64,000 nt of DNA from Thalassotalea litorea (lineage in GTDB: Bacteria; Pseudomonadota; Gammaproteobacteria; Enterobacterales; Alteromonadaceae): the NCBI RefSeq assembly GCF_005843925.1, contig NZ_VCBC01000007.1:62001-126000 (forward strand), written 5' to 3'. The position numbers and the translations under genes are program-made. Below the pieces are notes generated by a model. The model was not told where the DNA came from. It searched no databases and saw only the letters and a program-made list of their open reading frames with translations. Below, piece by piece: positions 1 to 8,489 of this stretch. Within the stretch, counting starts at the first letter, position 1. Each line of letters opens with the position of its first letter.

Positions 1-45
1 GAACAATTCAGGCTTTTTCTAATAAATAGAGATGGATATAGTGAA

Positions 46-291
46 TTACCAATTCAATTTGATGCGTAGTTTATCGTTCGAGGATGGCAGGCCGCACATC
101 TCCTCATAAGGGGTTGCCTGTTCGAGCCAGACTTCGTTTAAGAAGTGCTCATTGAAGTGCTCTTTAACATCGGCCAGACAATTAAATTTTAATGGTTGTT
201 GATTGTCATCGGTCACGACGGTGTGTTCACCACCATCACCAACTTTGACTAAATACGAGTTTCCTTCCAACGATTCAATAAACAAGTCCAT
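46..291 (-). CDS. small conserved hypothetical protein (DUF6482-like)
   Basis: An 81-residue acidic protein with no signal peptide or membrane segment. It starts LFIESLEGNSYLV and ends with a basic KLRIKLNW tail, a pattern I associate with short uncharacterised proteins of marine Alteromonadales (DUF6482-like); this family call is from memory and only moderately sure. The start ATG at 291 follows a good ribosome binding site (GAGGTA about 4 nt upstream on the minus strand). It stands alone, separated by about 180 bp from the thiamine operon that is transcribed towards it. Its function is unknown. Confidence 0.6.
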   Translation of the reverse strand: MDLFIESLEGNSYLVKVGDGGEHTVVTDDNQQPLKFNCLADVKEHFNEHFLNEVWLEQATPYEEMCGLPSSNDKLRIKLNW

Positions 292-473
292 AAACTACCT
301 CACTCTGGATCCGTAACACCCACTAAGATGCTGTGTACCTTGTGGGAACCTTTAAAATAAACGGATGGGAAAATGGAAAGGATCAATCAACTTCAGTTGA
401 CATCACACAGCCTAAATTTAACTGTAGCGCAATTTTGGCCTGGTTCTAGTGACTTTTCAGGAGAATGGGCAGT

Positions 474-1535
474 TTAATTTGTAAACAAATAAGACAGCGT
501 GGACGATTGGGTCAGTGATTCGAAGGCGTTTATCTGCCAATGGGCAGAGGCAATAAACTTTTCATTTTCCCGGCCTTTCAGGATAAACCACAGGCTATTT
601 AATAATAAACATACGGGAAGATAAGCCCGAAGCAAATCGACATTAACATTTGCTCCTGAAGATGCTTGATAACCTTGTACCGCAAGCCCTGGAAACGGTT
701 GAACATGGCCGTTTTGGTGGTTACTAGATTTGTCGTCAGAGTCTTTGTATTTGTATTTGCGACAATCCTGACTAATAAATTGCTCAAGCGTTAACGGATT
801 AATCGCAATAAACATCGCCAGATCATATTCTCTGGGCGCAAGACACAGATATTCTAAATCAACAAGCCAGGGGCGCTCGTCGGCTTCCACCATGATATTG
901 CCAAAATGTATATCGCCATGAGTCACTACGTTGTTTGCGGCATAAGCAGCAATACCTTGTTCCGTAGGGCATACCGTATTGATTAATGACATTAACCGTT
1001 GTTCTGAGTCTTCATTCAATGCAAGCAAGCCAACCTGAGATCGCAGAGCAGAACCCAAATCTAAAGGTGCAAGCGAACCTGCTTCTAATTTTGTCGCGTG
1101 CAATGCTGCCATCACATCCATAGCAATGGCGGTTTTCTCATCATGCGATAACGCGCAATCCTGCAGGCTTGTACCATTGATAAAGCGCTGCACTTGCCAT
1201 TGACTGTCCTGATAGACAATGGCTGGGCTAATGTCTGCCAAAGCGTTATTCATTGCCAAAACATTTGTCTCTGAATGCATCGCTGGCTTTATCGCAGAGT
1301 GGTTCACCAAATTGGCATTTGCGTATAATTTGATATCCGCATTTTTATTTGTACTAGGCATTGCCGCATCGATATTTTGCAAGCCTAGATGTTTGACAAA
1401 AAAAGCATCGGAATTTTGATGACCGATGACTTTGCAACAAGGATTGTTACCACTGCCCACAAGTGGGATCACCGAGACATCCAGCCCCTTAAAACAAGGC
1501 AGACGAGCCAGCTGATTAAATATCTCGGCATTCAT
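474..1535 (-). CDS. APH-fold kinase, probable thiamine kinase
   Basis: A 353-residue aminoglycoside phosphotransferase / choline kinase fold protein. The catalytic Brenner motif is HGDIHFGN (residues 206-213, catalytic Asp208, Asn213), followed by the metal-binding Asp226 in VDLEYL. It is the last gene of the operon read from the TPP riboswitch at 4813-4901, behind the PnuT-like transporter. Thiamine kinases next to pnuT and an outer-membrane receptor under TPP control have been predicted by comparative genomics in gammaproteobacteria. By that context it should phosphorylate imported thiamine (ATP + thiamine to thiamine monophosphate), trapping it in the cytoplasm. An extra loop near residues 55-85 makes it longer than E. 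coli ThiK. Another small-molecule kinase role cannot be excluded from sequence. Confidence 0.8.
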   Translation of the reverse strand: MNAEIFNQLARLPCFKGLDVSVIPLVGSGNNPCCKVIGHQNSDAFFVKHLGLQNIDAAMPSTNKNADIKLYANANLVNHSAIKPAMHSETNVLAMNNALADISPAIVYQDSQWQVQRFINGTSLQDCALSHDEKTAIAMDVMAALHATKLEAGSLAPLDLGSALRSQVGLLALNEDSEQRLMSLINTVCPTEQGIAAYAANNVVTHGDIHFGNIMVEADERPWLVDLEYLCLAPREYDLAMFIAINPLTLEQFISQDCRKYKYKDSDDKSSNHQNGHVQPFPGLAVQGYQASSGANVNVDLLRAYLPVCLLLNSLWFILKGRENEKFIASAHWQINAFESLTQSSTLSYLFTN

Positions 1536-1627
1536 TTACTTAATGTTCCACTAAAATTGGTTAATTTCGTTTTTATCGACGCCAAAATACGGGCTAAATA
1601 GAGTGTAAACCACAAATTTAACAGCAA

Positions 1628-2254
1628 CTACTCAGTCGTGAGTGAAGCACTTGCGGGCAATTGCGCCTGGAGGTACTTGGCTCGCCAATGAAAATAACCA
1701 TAAACCGCAATCACCACATAAACGGCGAACAAAAATGCTGTGGGTTGTAGAGATTTTTCGATATAGATGTATATTGATACCAGATCAATCACCACCCAAT
1801 ATAACCAGTTTTCCAGCACTTTTTGGGCAACCAGATAGGTGGCAAATACGGCAAATACCGTTGTCGCAGAATCGATGTAGGGAAAGTCTGTTGGCGTATA
1901 GGTATCCATCAACCAGCCAAGGGCCAAAGACAATACCGATAGAGCCGCAATCGCAATCATATGGGTAGATAGGCGCCAGCGAATAATGGTGAGTCCAAGC
2001 GCATTTCCAGGCGGATGCTTTTGCCAGATATACCAACCATAGATGGCCATGACAAAATAATACACCTGCAGTAAGCCATCCATCCACAGGTACACGTCAT
2101 AGAAAATTGCCGTATATATCAGGGTACTGATCATCGCTGCCGGCCAGCACCAGATATTCAACTGCGCCGCCAATATCACATAGAGCAAGGCCGTTAATAC
2201 TGCCGTTAATTCCCACAAAGGTAACGTGGAGAAATACTCAATAATCCCAGACAT
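1628..2254 (-). CDS. pnuT: PnuC/PnuT-family transporter, probable thiamine uptake
   Basis: A 208-residue, strongly hydrophobic protein with about seven predicted membrane segments and the aromatic YGWYIW segment typical of PnuC-family facilitators of unphosphorylated vitamin precursors. PnuC moves nicotinamide riboside, while PnuT members under TPP riboswitches move thiamine. The substrate is inferred here from the operon: a riboswitch-controlled TonB receptor, a thiamine-binding YkoF-like protein upstream, and a kinase downstream. Such transporters work by facilitated diffusion and need a kinase for metabolic trapping, which fits the next gene. The start codon touches the stop of the YkoF-like gene (shared base 2254), so the two are translationally coupled. 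Confidence 0.85.
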   Translation of the reverse strand: MSGIIEYFSTLPLWELTAVLTALLYVILAAQLNIWCWPAAMISTLIYTAIFYDVYLWMDGLLQVYYFVMAIYGWYIWQKHPPGNALGLTIIRWRLSTHMIAIAALSVLSLALGWLMDTYTPTDFPYIDSATTVFAVFATYLVAQKVLENWLYWVVIDLVSIYIYIEKSLQPTAFLFAVYVVIAVYGYFHWRAKYLQAQLPASASLTTE

Positions 2255-2526
2255 TAGACTCTGTCTTCCGCAAACTGGCGATCACCACCGATAAACTTGC
2301 AGACAAACACGGCTGCGCCCAAGGTTTCATGAACTTTTTTGATTTCGGCCATCACCGTCGACGTTGCCAAATCATATTCACCGAATACCTGAGTACTCAT
2401 ACCATTGGTGACAACCCGTAAACCTTCTGTCGCATTGAGGTGGTCAATAAAGCCCCAAATCTGGTCTTTGTAGGTTTCTTCCGCCAGCGGATACAGGCTG
2501 ATTTCGATAGAGACTTGCATGATCAC
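2254..2526 (-). CDS. YkoF-like thiamine/HMP-binding protein
   Basis: A 90-residue protein of the MTH1187/YkoF-like ferredoxin-fold superfamily, recognised by the N-terminal strand VSIEISLYPLAEE, the central NGMSTQVFGEY segment and the KKVHE helix. In Bacillus, YkoF binds thiamine or its pyrimidine moiety and belongs to an HMP/thiamine ABC transporter. Here it sits between the TonB-dependent receptor and PnuT in a TPP-regulated operon. It has no signal peptide, so it is predicted cytoplasmic and cannot act as a periplasmic binding protein. A chaperone, buffer or sensor of thiamine beside the transporter is a reasonable inference. The gene is preceded by a hairpin at 2550-2571. Confidence 0.75.
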   Translation of the reverse strand: MIMQVSIEISLYPLAEETYKDQIWGFIDHLNATEGLRVVTNGMSTQVFGEYDLATSTVMAEIKKVHETLGAAVFVCKFIGGDRQFAEDRV

Positions 2527-2549
2527 TCCTGAAAAGAATTTTAAAACTC

Positions 2550-2571
2550 AGAGCCCCGATATCAGGGCTCT
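2550..2571 (-). terminator. intra-operon hairpin between receptor and ykoF-like gene
   Basis: On the minus strand, AGAGCCC and GGGCTCT pair around a short loop and are followed by a T/A-rich stretch. The hairpin lies just after the receptor stop codon and before the YkoF-like gene. It looks like a partial Rho-independent terminator or RNA-stabilising stem that would lower downstream expression relative to the receptor. The T-run is weak, so read-through is expected. Confidence 0.5.
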
Positions 2572-2588
2572 AATGTTATCTCAACAAC

Positions 2589-4706
2589 TTAAAAGTTGTA
2601 GTCGAAAGTTACACCGACCCGTGCAGGTTCGCCATATTGATAATATGGCTTGGCGGTATAGCCGTCACGAGGGTCATTACCAAAATAAAAACCTCGGGTA
2701 GCGTATTGCTCGTCAAAGACATTACGTCCCCATAGCTTAACGCTCCACGCATCCGCCTGATAGCTTAGCGATGCCGCCCATAACGTAACACTGTCGGATT
2801 TTTGCTCATGGCTATCGGAGAAGTAAAATTCGTCCTTACCTTCGACATTAACGTTTAATAATAACCGATCAGTGAAATAGTAATTGGCGCCAGCATTAAA
2901 CTGATAGTTTGGTGCATGCGCCTGATCGCGACCGGTTTCTAGCGTACCATCGCCATAAGTAAAGCCTTCAAACTCGGTATCCAGCAAACCAAGGCTCGTG
3001 TAGACGTTTAAGGAATCGTTGATGTCCCACAACAATTCCACTTCAACGCCAGTATTGCTACCCTTGGCGGCGTTATCCCAGTAGCTGATAAATTCACTAC
3101 TGCCGTCTTCGCGCTCATCTAAATGATAACTGCTGATTTGAATATCATCACGACTCATATAAAACGCTGCAATTCGAAACAACGCGCTGTTGTCCAAAAA
3201 CGCCGTTTTAAAACCAATTTCATAGTTCCATAGATATTCCGGGTCAAATGCTCGAAGCTCGTCAGGCAAGCTACCATTGCTGTTAACACTACCGGCTTTA
3301 TAACCGCGATTGATCGAGGCATAGGTCATTGCCGCGTCCGTTAACTGATAAGAAAGCACCAGCTTTCCGCCAATCATTGCATCATCCGGTTGAAAATCCA
3401 GACCATCAGAATTCACATAATCGGTATCGCGCTGTTCAAAACGTAACCCCGAAGTCAGCGTTAATTGCTCAGATAAATGGGTTTGTAACTCAGCAAATAT
3501 TGCCAGGTTTTGCGCATCGAACGAGGAAGAATAGTCACTATCGAGGTAGGTATACTGACGGATTAAATCTTCCGACTCATTTTTCCCGTAAACCCCTACG
3601 ACCCAATCGCTACTGTCAGCAAAAATACGGTGTTCAGGGTTTGACACCAAACGAAACTCTAACGTGGAGTTTTTGCGATCTCGAAGATAATGATCCGTTG
3701 ATGAATATTCCCAAGGATGTAAACCAACATGACTCCAATCTTCGTCATAACCATAGGCTAAATCCGAATCGGCGTGGGTCACAATCGAAATCACATCAAA
3801 TGTTTCCAGACCTGTGTAGGTAAACTTGACGCTGCCAGCCGTGGTATTTTGCTGATCGACACCAGGTTGATCCGATAGCGTCTCGCGCGTGTTATCCAAA
3901 GAGAACGCGTCATAGCCATTGTCAAAATCCGCATGAATTAAGGTAATGTCGACATCTAAATCTTCACTGGCTTCAATCGCAAGCTTTCCGCGAAGCGTTA
4001 ACTCATCACGGTTATTGGTATCTTGGCGATCTAAAAACGTATTATCGATAAAACCATCGCTGACATTTTTTTCCGCGACAAAACGATAATTGATGCCATC
4101 TGTTGCCGGGCCCGATAGCACTAGGCCTGAGCTTAAGCTGTCGTAATTGGCCGCTGATAAACGCACTCGACCTTCAAATTCATCGGTTGGCGCATTGGAT
4201 TGCAACGACACAACACCAGCAAGAGCATTGGCGCCAAATCGTGTCCCTTGCGGGCCTTTAAAAAACTCGACTTGTGCCATATCAAAGGTTGAAGCAATGC
4301 CGCCGATCCCCGCTAAATCGATATCATCCATCAACACCCCAACCGAGGGGTTAATTGCTTCTTGAAATTGACTGCGCTCGCCGATACCACGCACCTGGTA
4401 ATATCGGGCACGTTGGGAGCCACTGGAGAAATTTACATTGGCAACCGCACCAAGAATATCTTCAAGATTTTCGGCATTGCGAGTTTCCATGTCTGCAGAA
4501 GACATGATCGTCAATGACGAGGGAATAGCTTGTAATGATTGTTCACGAAAATCCGATTGTACGGTTATCACTTCGATGCTTTGTTCGTCGGCATTCGCAG
4601 CATTATCGGATTTATTTTGGGTTTGATTTTGGGTTTGGGCAAAAGCAGAAAATGAGATTGCGCTCGTTAAGATCGCAAGAGTAATAGGTGATTGAGTAAA
4701 ATTCAT
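2589..4706 (-). CDS. TonB-dependent receptor, probable thiamine uptake
   Basis: An outer-membrane receptor of 705 residues when started at the ATG at 4706. That start is preferred because it begins the signal peptide (MNFTQSPITL...SAFAQT) and has a GAGA ribosome site; the open frame itself extends 16 codons further upstream. A TonB-box-like segment (IEVITV) near the mature N-terminus is followed by a plug domain (LEDILGAVANVNF, GPQGTRFGANALAGVV) and a long beta-barrel ending in a terminal aromatic (VTFDYNF). Expression is almost certainly TPP-controlled, since the riboswitch lies about 110 nt upstream. It would bring thiamine or a thiamine precursor across the outer membrane using TonB-ExbBD energy. 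The general family call is firm; the ligand is inferred from the riboswitch and neighbours. Confidence 0.9.
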   Translation of the reverse strand: MNFTQSPITLAILTSAISFSAFAQTQNQTQNKSDNAANADEQSIEVITVQSDFREQSLQAIPSSLTIMSSADMETRNAENLEDILGAVANVNFSSGSQRARYYQVRGIGERSQFQEAINPSVGVLMDDIDLAGIGGIASTFDMAQVEFFKGPQGTRFGANALAGVVSLQSNAPTDEFEGRVRLSAANYDSLSSGLVLSGPATDGINYRFVAEKNVSDGFIDNTFLDRQDTNNRDELTLRGKLAIEASEDLDVDITLIHADFDNGYDAFSLDNTRETLSDQPGVDQQNTTAGSVKFTYTGLETFDVISIVTHADSDLAYGYDEDWSHVGLHPWEYSSTDHYLRDRKNSTLEFRLVSNPEHRIFADSSDWVVGVYGKNESEDLIRQYTYLDSDYSSSFDAQNLAIFAELQTHLSEQLTLTSGLRFEQRDTDYVNSDGLDFQPDDAMIGGKLVLSYQLTDAAMTYASINRGYKAGSVNSNGSLPDELRAFDPEYLWNYEIGFKTAFLDNSALFRIAAFYMSRDDIQISSYHLDEREDGSSEFISYWDNAAKGSNTGVEVELLWDINDSLNVYTSLGLLDTEFEGFTYGDGTLETGRDQAHAPNYQFNAGANYYFTDRLLLNVNVEGKDEFYFSDSHEQKSDSVTLWAASLSYQADAWSVKLWGRNVFDEQYATRGFYFGNDPRDGYTAKPYYQYGEPARVGVTFDYNF

Positions 4707-4812
4707 GTTTTTCTCTACATCATCACCGGAGTATGAAAGCGGCAGACAAATCACTCCAAACGGTTCGTTCAGGCACCTAAGATGCGAGAATCGACAGGAG
4801 AATTTAGTCTTT

Positions 4813-4901
4813 AACCATCCCTACGCCGGTATTATCCGTTTCAGGTAATAAGGGTTTATATTCTCAGCTCCGCATAAATTTATGCAGTGCACCCCTTGGT
4901 T
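4813..4901 (-). promoter_or_regulatory. TPP riboswitch (THI element)
   Basis: Read on the minus strand, all conserved blocks of the TPP aptamer appear in order: GGGGTGC (4889-4895), a P3 arm with a perfect GCATAAATTTATGC palindrome, CTGAGA (4862-4867), ACCC, ACCTGA (4841-4846), GGATAATACC, and GCGTAGGG (ending at 4819). The outer P1 helix is AACCA/TGGTT (4897-4901 with 4813-4817). It precedes the TonB receptor, YkoF-like, pnuT and kinase genes, so it should switch this uptake operon off when TPP is plentiful. No strong Rho-independent terminator is visible between aptamer and start codon, so control of translation initiation is more likely. Confidence 0.95.
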
Positions 4902-4986
4902 CGGCAAGGATATTAACAACATTGAAATAAAAGTACAGGAAAATATAGGGTTACGGATAAAAAGGTGGGTGGATAAATAAAAAGCA

Positions 4987-5080
4987 CGGTGGATAAATAC
5001 TACTTTGGGCGTATTTTAGACGACAGACTAACGTCGGTGGATAAATGCTCCCTGCGTCGCATTTTAGACGACAGGCTAAC
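4987..5080. repeat. two 46-bp tandem direct repeats
   Basis: Copies at 4987-5032 and 5035-5080 both run from CGGTGGATAAAT through ATTTTAGACGACAG to CTAAC, with a 2-bp spacer. A third GGTGGATAAATA fragment lies just before at about 4969. They occupy the gene-free stretch between the TPP riboswitch and the SDR gene. No coding frame is apparent. Confidence 0.85.
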
Positions 5081-5094
5081 AGCCGGTTAAGAGC

Positions 5095-5410
5095 AACCTA
5101 TGCTGCGCTGTTTGCAGCATTGTCAGCAGCGAGAAATCTTAATTTCTTGCTGTCAGTGAGTCGAATTTTGCTGTTAATAAATTCGGCTCTGTCACCCTAG
5201 GAGTGCTTTAGCTCAACTTGTCACCCGTTTCGACTCCGGCTTGTCACCTTTTGCTCTAACCTATGCTGTGCTTTGTGCAGCATTGTCACCAGCATGAAAT
5301 CCTAATTTCATGCTGTCAGTGAGTCGAATTTTGCCTTTTCAAACTCGGCTCTGTCACCCTAGGAGTGCTTTAGCTCGACTTGTCACCCTTCGCGATGTCG
5401 ACTTGTCACC
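5095..5410. repeat. two ~131-bp tandem repeats built of small palindromes
   Basis: Copies at 5095-5226 and 5258-5388 are largely identical. Each contains three inverted repeats in a row (a TGCTG...CAGCA stem, a GAAAT...ATTTC stem and a GAGTCGAATTT...AATTCGGCTC-type stem), followed by CTGTCACCCTAGGAGTG. The heptamer TGTCACC occurs seven times (5190, 5219, 5242, 5284, 5352, 5381, 5404). The whole block from 4902 to 5487 holds no gene and is an intergenic repeat island. Some changes between copies fall on both sides of a stem, as expected of a structured RNA or REP-like element. Confidence 0.85.
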
Positions 5411-5487
5411 TTGCAAAATCGACCTCCCTTGATTTTGCTTTCGTCTATACTTTTGACTTCTATAGTCGCGAACCCCAGGCCTTTCTT

Positions 5488-6282
5488 ATGGATCTCCAAT
5501 TAACCAACAAACTCGTTTTTATTAGTGGCTCAAGTCAGGGCATCGGTCGGGCGATTGCCGAAACCATGCTCAATGAAGGTGCCCGGGTTATTGTCAATGG
5601 TCGCAGCGACCTCTCCGCGTTAATCTCTGATCTTTCGAAAAAAGGTGACGTGTATGGCGTAACCGGTGATTTATCAAAAGTCGAAGACAGTGAGCGGATA
5701 TGTCAGGAAATAGATAACATTGGCGAGTTGGATGTGTTGGTCAATAATATGGGGATTTTCAGTCCTAAACCTTTTGCAGATATTGATGATAACGACTGGC
5801 AGCAGTTTTTTGATTGCAACATCATGAGCACAGTGCGCCTGTGTCGGCATTTTTTTCCGAAAATGCAACAACGTAACTTTGGCCGCATTATCAATATTGC
5901 CAGTGAAGCCGGAGCAAGGGGATTGGAAAGCATGATCCATTATTCGGTAACCAAGGGGGCGCAGATGGTGATAGGGCGAGGTCTTGCCAATCTGACTAAA
6001 GGCAGCGGGAAAAACCTGACCATTAATACGGTATTGCCGGGGCCGACATTAACCGAAGGCGTGCAAGCCTGGTTAAAAGAAAGTGCTGATGTGCAAAACA
6101 AAAGTGAAGCGGAGTTTGTGGCTGAATTTTTCAAAGAAACCGAGCCGGATTCCTTACTACAACGCTTTATCAAACCTCAGGAAATTGCCGACGTGGTAAC
6201 CTTTATCGCCTCGCCGGTAAGCGGTGCCGTTAACGGTTCCAGCATTCGCGCCGAAGGTGGTTTAATTAAAACCATCCTTTAA
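5488..6282 (+). CDS. SDR-family oxidoreductase
   Basis: A classical short-chain dehydrogenase of 264 residues from the ATG at 5488. The open frame reaches 36 codons further upstream into the repeat block, but homology of the family starts at MDLQLTNK. Visible motifs: nucleotide-binding GSSQGIG (14-20), NNMG (86-89), catalytic Ser139, Tyr152 and Lys156 in YSVTK. Arg39 after the second strand suggests NADP(H) preference. The 3' part carries an insertion before the C-terminal AEGGLIKTIL. The substrate is not predictable. The gene converges on the next one and their ends overlap by 4 bp (6279-6282). Confidence 0.9.
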   Translation: MDLQLTNKLVFISGSSQGIGRAIAETMLNEGARVIVNGRSDLSALISDLSKKGDVYGVTGDLSKVEDSERICQEIDNIGELDVLVNNMGIFSPKPFADIDDNDWQQFFDCNIMSTVRLCRHFFPKMQQRNFGRIINIASEAGARGLESMIHYSVTKGAQMVIGRGLANLTKGSGKNLTINTVLPGPTLTEGVQAWLKESADVQNKSEAEFVAEFFKETEPDSLLQRFIKPQEIADVVTFIASPVSGAVNGSSIRAEGGLIKTIL

Positions 6283-7103
6283 GGTTGCGATGGGCTATCG
6301 GCTTTGCCGCCTTGCCCAAACTGAAACGTATAAGATAAGACAAAGCGCTTGTCCGCTTCATCGAGATAGGTGTTGTTATCCATTAAGAAGGTAAATGCAC
6401 TGAACGAGTGAGTTTTATTCGGAGCAAAGCTTACTCCCGCGCCACCAAACCAACCTTTATAGTTTTCACCTCCGGCATTTTTAGAACCATAGCTGAAATT
6501 AACCACGGTCATTAACGTCCATGTCGGCGTTAAAGGTTTAAGGGCAAATGCGCCTAAATAGCCACTTCCCCCTTCAGATTGCACCATTTTAAAGCCGTTT
6601 TCCGGCGTTGCTTCAATCGTTATGTCATCACTATTACATTGGCTTTCTACACAAACTGGTGCCTCACCATCATTGTAGGTGTATCCGGCCATTGGGAATA
6701 TCTGAAAACCCGCAGGGGCAATATCAAAATGACTCAATGGTACAAAGGTGCCGATGCTGTAATTGGTTTGATTCGCACCATTGGAGTATTCATTTTTGCC
6801 AAAGTTAAAATTGATAATGCTAAACGGGAATAACCAGGAGCCGCCGATGCGCCACTCGCTGGCATCACTATTAACCCGGGCATTTATTTTACGCACCGGA
6901 TCAAAGGCAAACGAACCAGAGAAGGATACATTATTATCGTTAAAGTCGTAATTATCGGCATAGGAAATGCCAAACTTGGTGATAACTTTGGTGGGATCAT
7001 CGGCTAACTTGTCGTCATTGTCATTTTTTTCGCCTTCCTGAGCAAGTGTAAATGCGGACAAAAACAGGCTCGCTAACATTAGAACAAAGCAGGTTGGTTT
7101 CAT
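6279..7103 (-). CDS. predicted outer-membrane beta-barrel protein
   Basis: 274 residues with a signal peptide (MKPTCFVLMLASLFLSAFTLAQ), a short acidic linker, then alternating amphipathic strands rich in Gly, Asn and aromatic residues (NDNNVSFSGSFAF, WRIGGSWLFPF, FVLSYTFQF). Two cysteines (CVESQC) probably form a loop disulfide. The strand pattern and near-terminal aromatic strand point to a small outer-membrane barrel. I do not recognise a named family. It stands alone between convergent and divergent neighbours. Confidence 0.7.
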   Translation of the reverse strand: MKPTCFVLMLASLFLSAFTLAQEGEKNDNDDKLADDPTKVITKFGISYADNYDFNDNNVSFSGSFAFDPVRKINARVNSDASEWRIGGSWLFPFSIINFNFGKNEYSNGANQTNYSIGTFVPLSHFDIAPAGFQIFPMAGYTYNDGEAPVCVESQCNSDDITIEATPENGFKMVQSEGGSGYLGAFALKPLTPTWTLMTVVNFSYGSKNAGGENYKGWFGGAGVSFAPNKTHSFSAFTFLMDNNTYLDEADKRFVLSYTFQFGQGGKADSPSQP

Positions 7104-7272
7104 GTTCGGGCCCTTAACGGCACCTAATTAAAGGCGTTAGTTACTGAGAATAATCAATAAACTATAGCACCTTAATGTATTCCAGCTACTCGCATTGCCT
7201 GGAAAGTATTGCCTGAGAGCGCAATGCCTTATAAAGCATCAAACCTGCTTTTAATCTCGCGATGAGGTTGGG

Positions 7273-8229
7273 TTACTCGGTAAAGACAAGATGGCCAAAA
7301 TCGGCAGCAAAATCCACACACCAGACACTCAACGTATTGAAGTCATCGAGGGTGCGATTGCGAGGTAATTTCAAGGTTATGCTGGCATTGTTATAAACCT
7401 TGCCATTAAGCTGTTCTCCAATGGCAAAAGCGTCTACAGACGTGTAATCATGATCTGTACCGGCATAGAAAAACACATCGGGGCCTTCACCATCATAATT
7501 AAAGAACTCTACTTGAATCGTGCAATTATCAACAATAGTTGCCCTTCCGGAAACATCATGGAAGAAGGTTTCAAAGTCGCCGCTGTATCCAACTTTAGGG
7601 TGATCATCACCACAATTGCTCATCGCGGTTAAATCCAGTTCATCGAGGGTCGTCTGAAAATGCAACAATGCCTGCTCCGCGGAAATTAAATCCAGATAAA
7701 CCCCCTGATTAGCCATCAACAGATCCGCCACCTGACTATCAAAATCCGCTTCATCAAAGGTTAAATTCAGGGTGTTCGCATAATTGATCGCACCATCGCC
7801 GAACTTAATACCATTTTGCGGGTCACCATCAACATCCAAAGACTGTAATAACCTCAACATATTCACCACTCGAACATCTTCCATGTCGGTTGTGGCAAAT
7901 AATTCCATCGGGGTAACGATATCCCGGCCGGCGACACTCCCTAATTCAAGACTACCCACGTTAAAAGTCACCGACTCTGAGGCTTGATACATAAATTCGC
8001 CGTCCGCATCCGTAACGCCGGTGCTTGAATCGGTACGATAAGTTAAGCCTTCCACTGCCGCATCAATAAATTGCCCGGCATAGACAACCGGATCTGGCGT
8101 AGATGTCGTTGGAGGGGTTGGTGTAGCAGGTTCGTTGGTAGCATTATCATTAGAACCACCGGAGCCGCCGCAACCCGTAAGTATGGTTAATGGCAAGGCG
8201 AGTACAAAAACAAAAATGGCTTTATTCAT
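7273..8229 (-). CDS. lipoprotein with C-terminal DM13 domain
   Basis: 318 residues. The N-terminus is a lipoprotein signal with lipobox LTGC (Cys20), then a GGSGGS and Thr/Pro-rich linker. The middle domain (about 45-180) has the pattern GLTYRTDSSTGVTDADGEF...VTFNVGSLELG seen repeatedly in lipoproteins of marine gammaproteobacteria. The last ~105 residues look like a DM13 domain: GDFETFFHDVSG, IQVEFFNYDGEGPDVFFY, ITLKLP, LSVWCVDFAADFGHLVF with the single conserved Cys. DM13 domains are proposed to take part in redox chemistry at the cell surface, but this is not settled. Role unknown; surface or periplasmic face anchoring is inferred. Confidence 0.8.
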   Translation of the reverse strand: MNKAIFVFVLALPLTILTGCGGSGGSNDNATNEPATPTPPTTSTPDPVVYAGQFIDAAVEGLTYRTDSSTGVTDADGEFMYQASESVTFNVGSLELGSVAGRDIVTPMELFATTDMEDVRVVNMLRLLQSLDVDGDPQNGIKFGDGAINYANTLNLTFDEADFDSQVADLLMANQGVYLDLISAEQALLHFQTTLDELDLTAMSNCGDDHPKVGYSGDFETFFHDVSGRATIVDNCTIQVEFFNYDGEGPDVFFYAGTDHDYTSVDAFAIGEQLNGKVYNNASITLKLPRNRTLDDFNTLSVWCVDFAADFGHLVFTE

Positions 8230-8401
8230 GGTTATTATTCCGGGCTTTTGTGCTGGTTTAAGTGCCTGTTTAACTACTTGCTTAACTAGTTGTTAAATAG
8301 GTATTTGTTTTCCAATATCTATTAAACCCGAAAACTCTCCATTTTATTTCATCAAATGCAATTTAAATGTCCTAAAAGGCAAATTTAGGTGTGAATAATA
8401 T

Positions 8402-8435
8402 AAAAAGCCCAATACCATTTCTGGTACCGGGCTTA
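8402..8435 (-). terminator. Rho-independent terminator after the secreted depolymerase gene
   Basis: On the minus strand, AAGCCCGGTACCA pairs with TGGTATTGGGCTT around a short loop, followed by TTTTTA. It lies about 55 bp after the stop of the PHB-depolymerase-type gene. The palindromic stem could also act weakly on the other strand. Confidence 0.8.
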
Positions 8436-8489
8436 GGTCAAACAGATAAAACTTAAAGTACGTAAAAATTAAAACGAATGACTATTGCA

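Noticed and set aside
5095..5388. CRISPR-like array
   Set aside because: Only two long units, no spacers of regular size, no cas genes; the structure is of palindromes in tandem.
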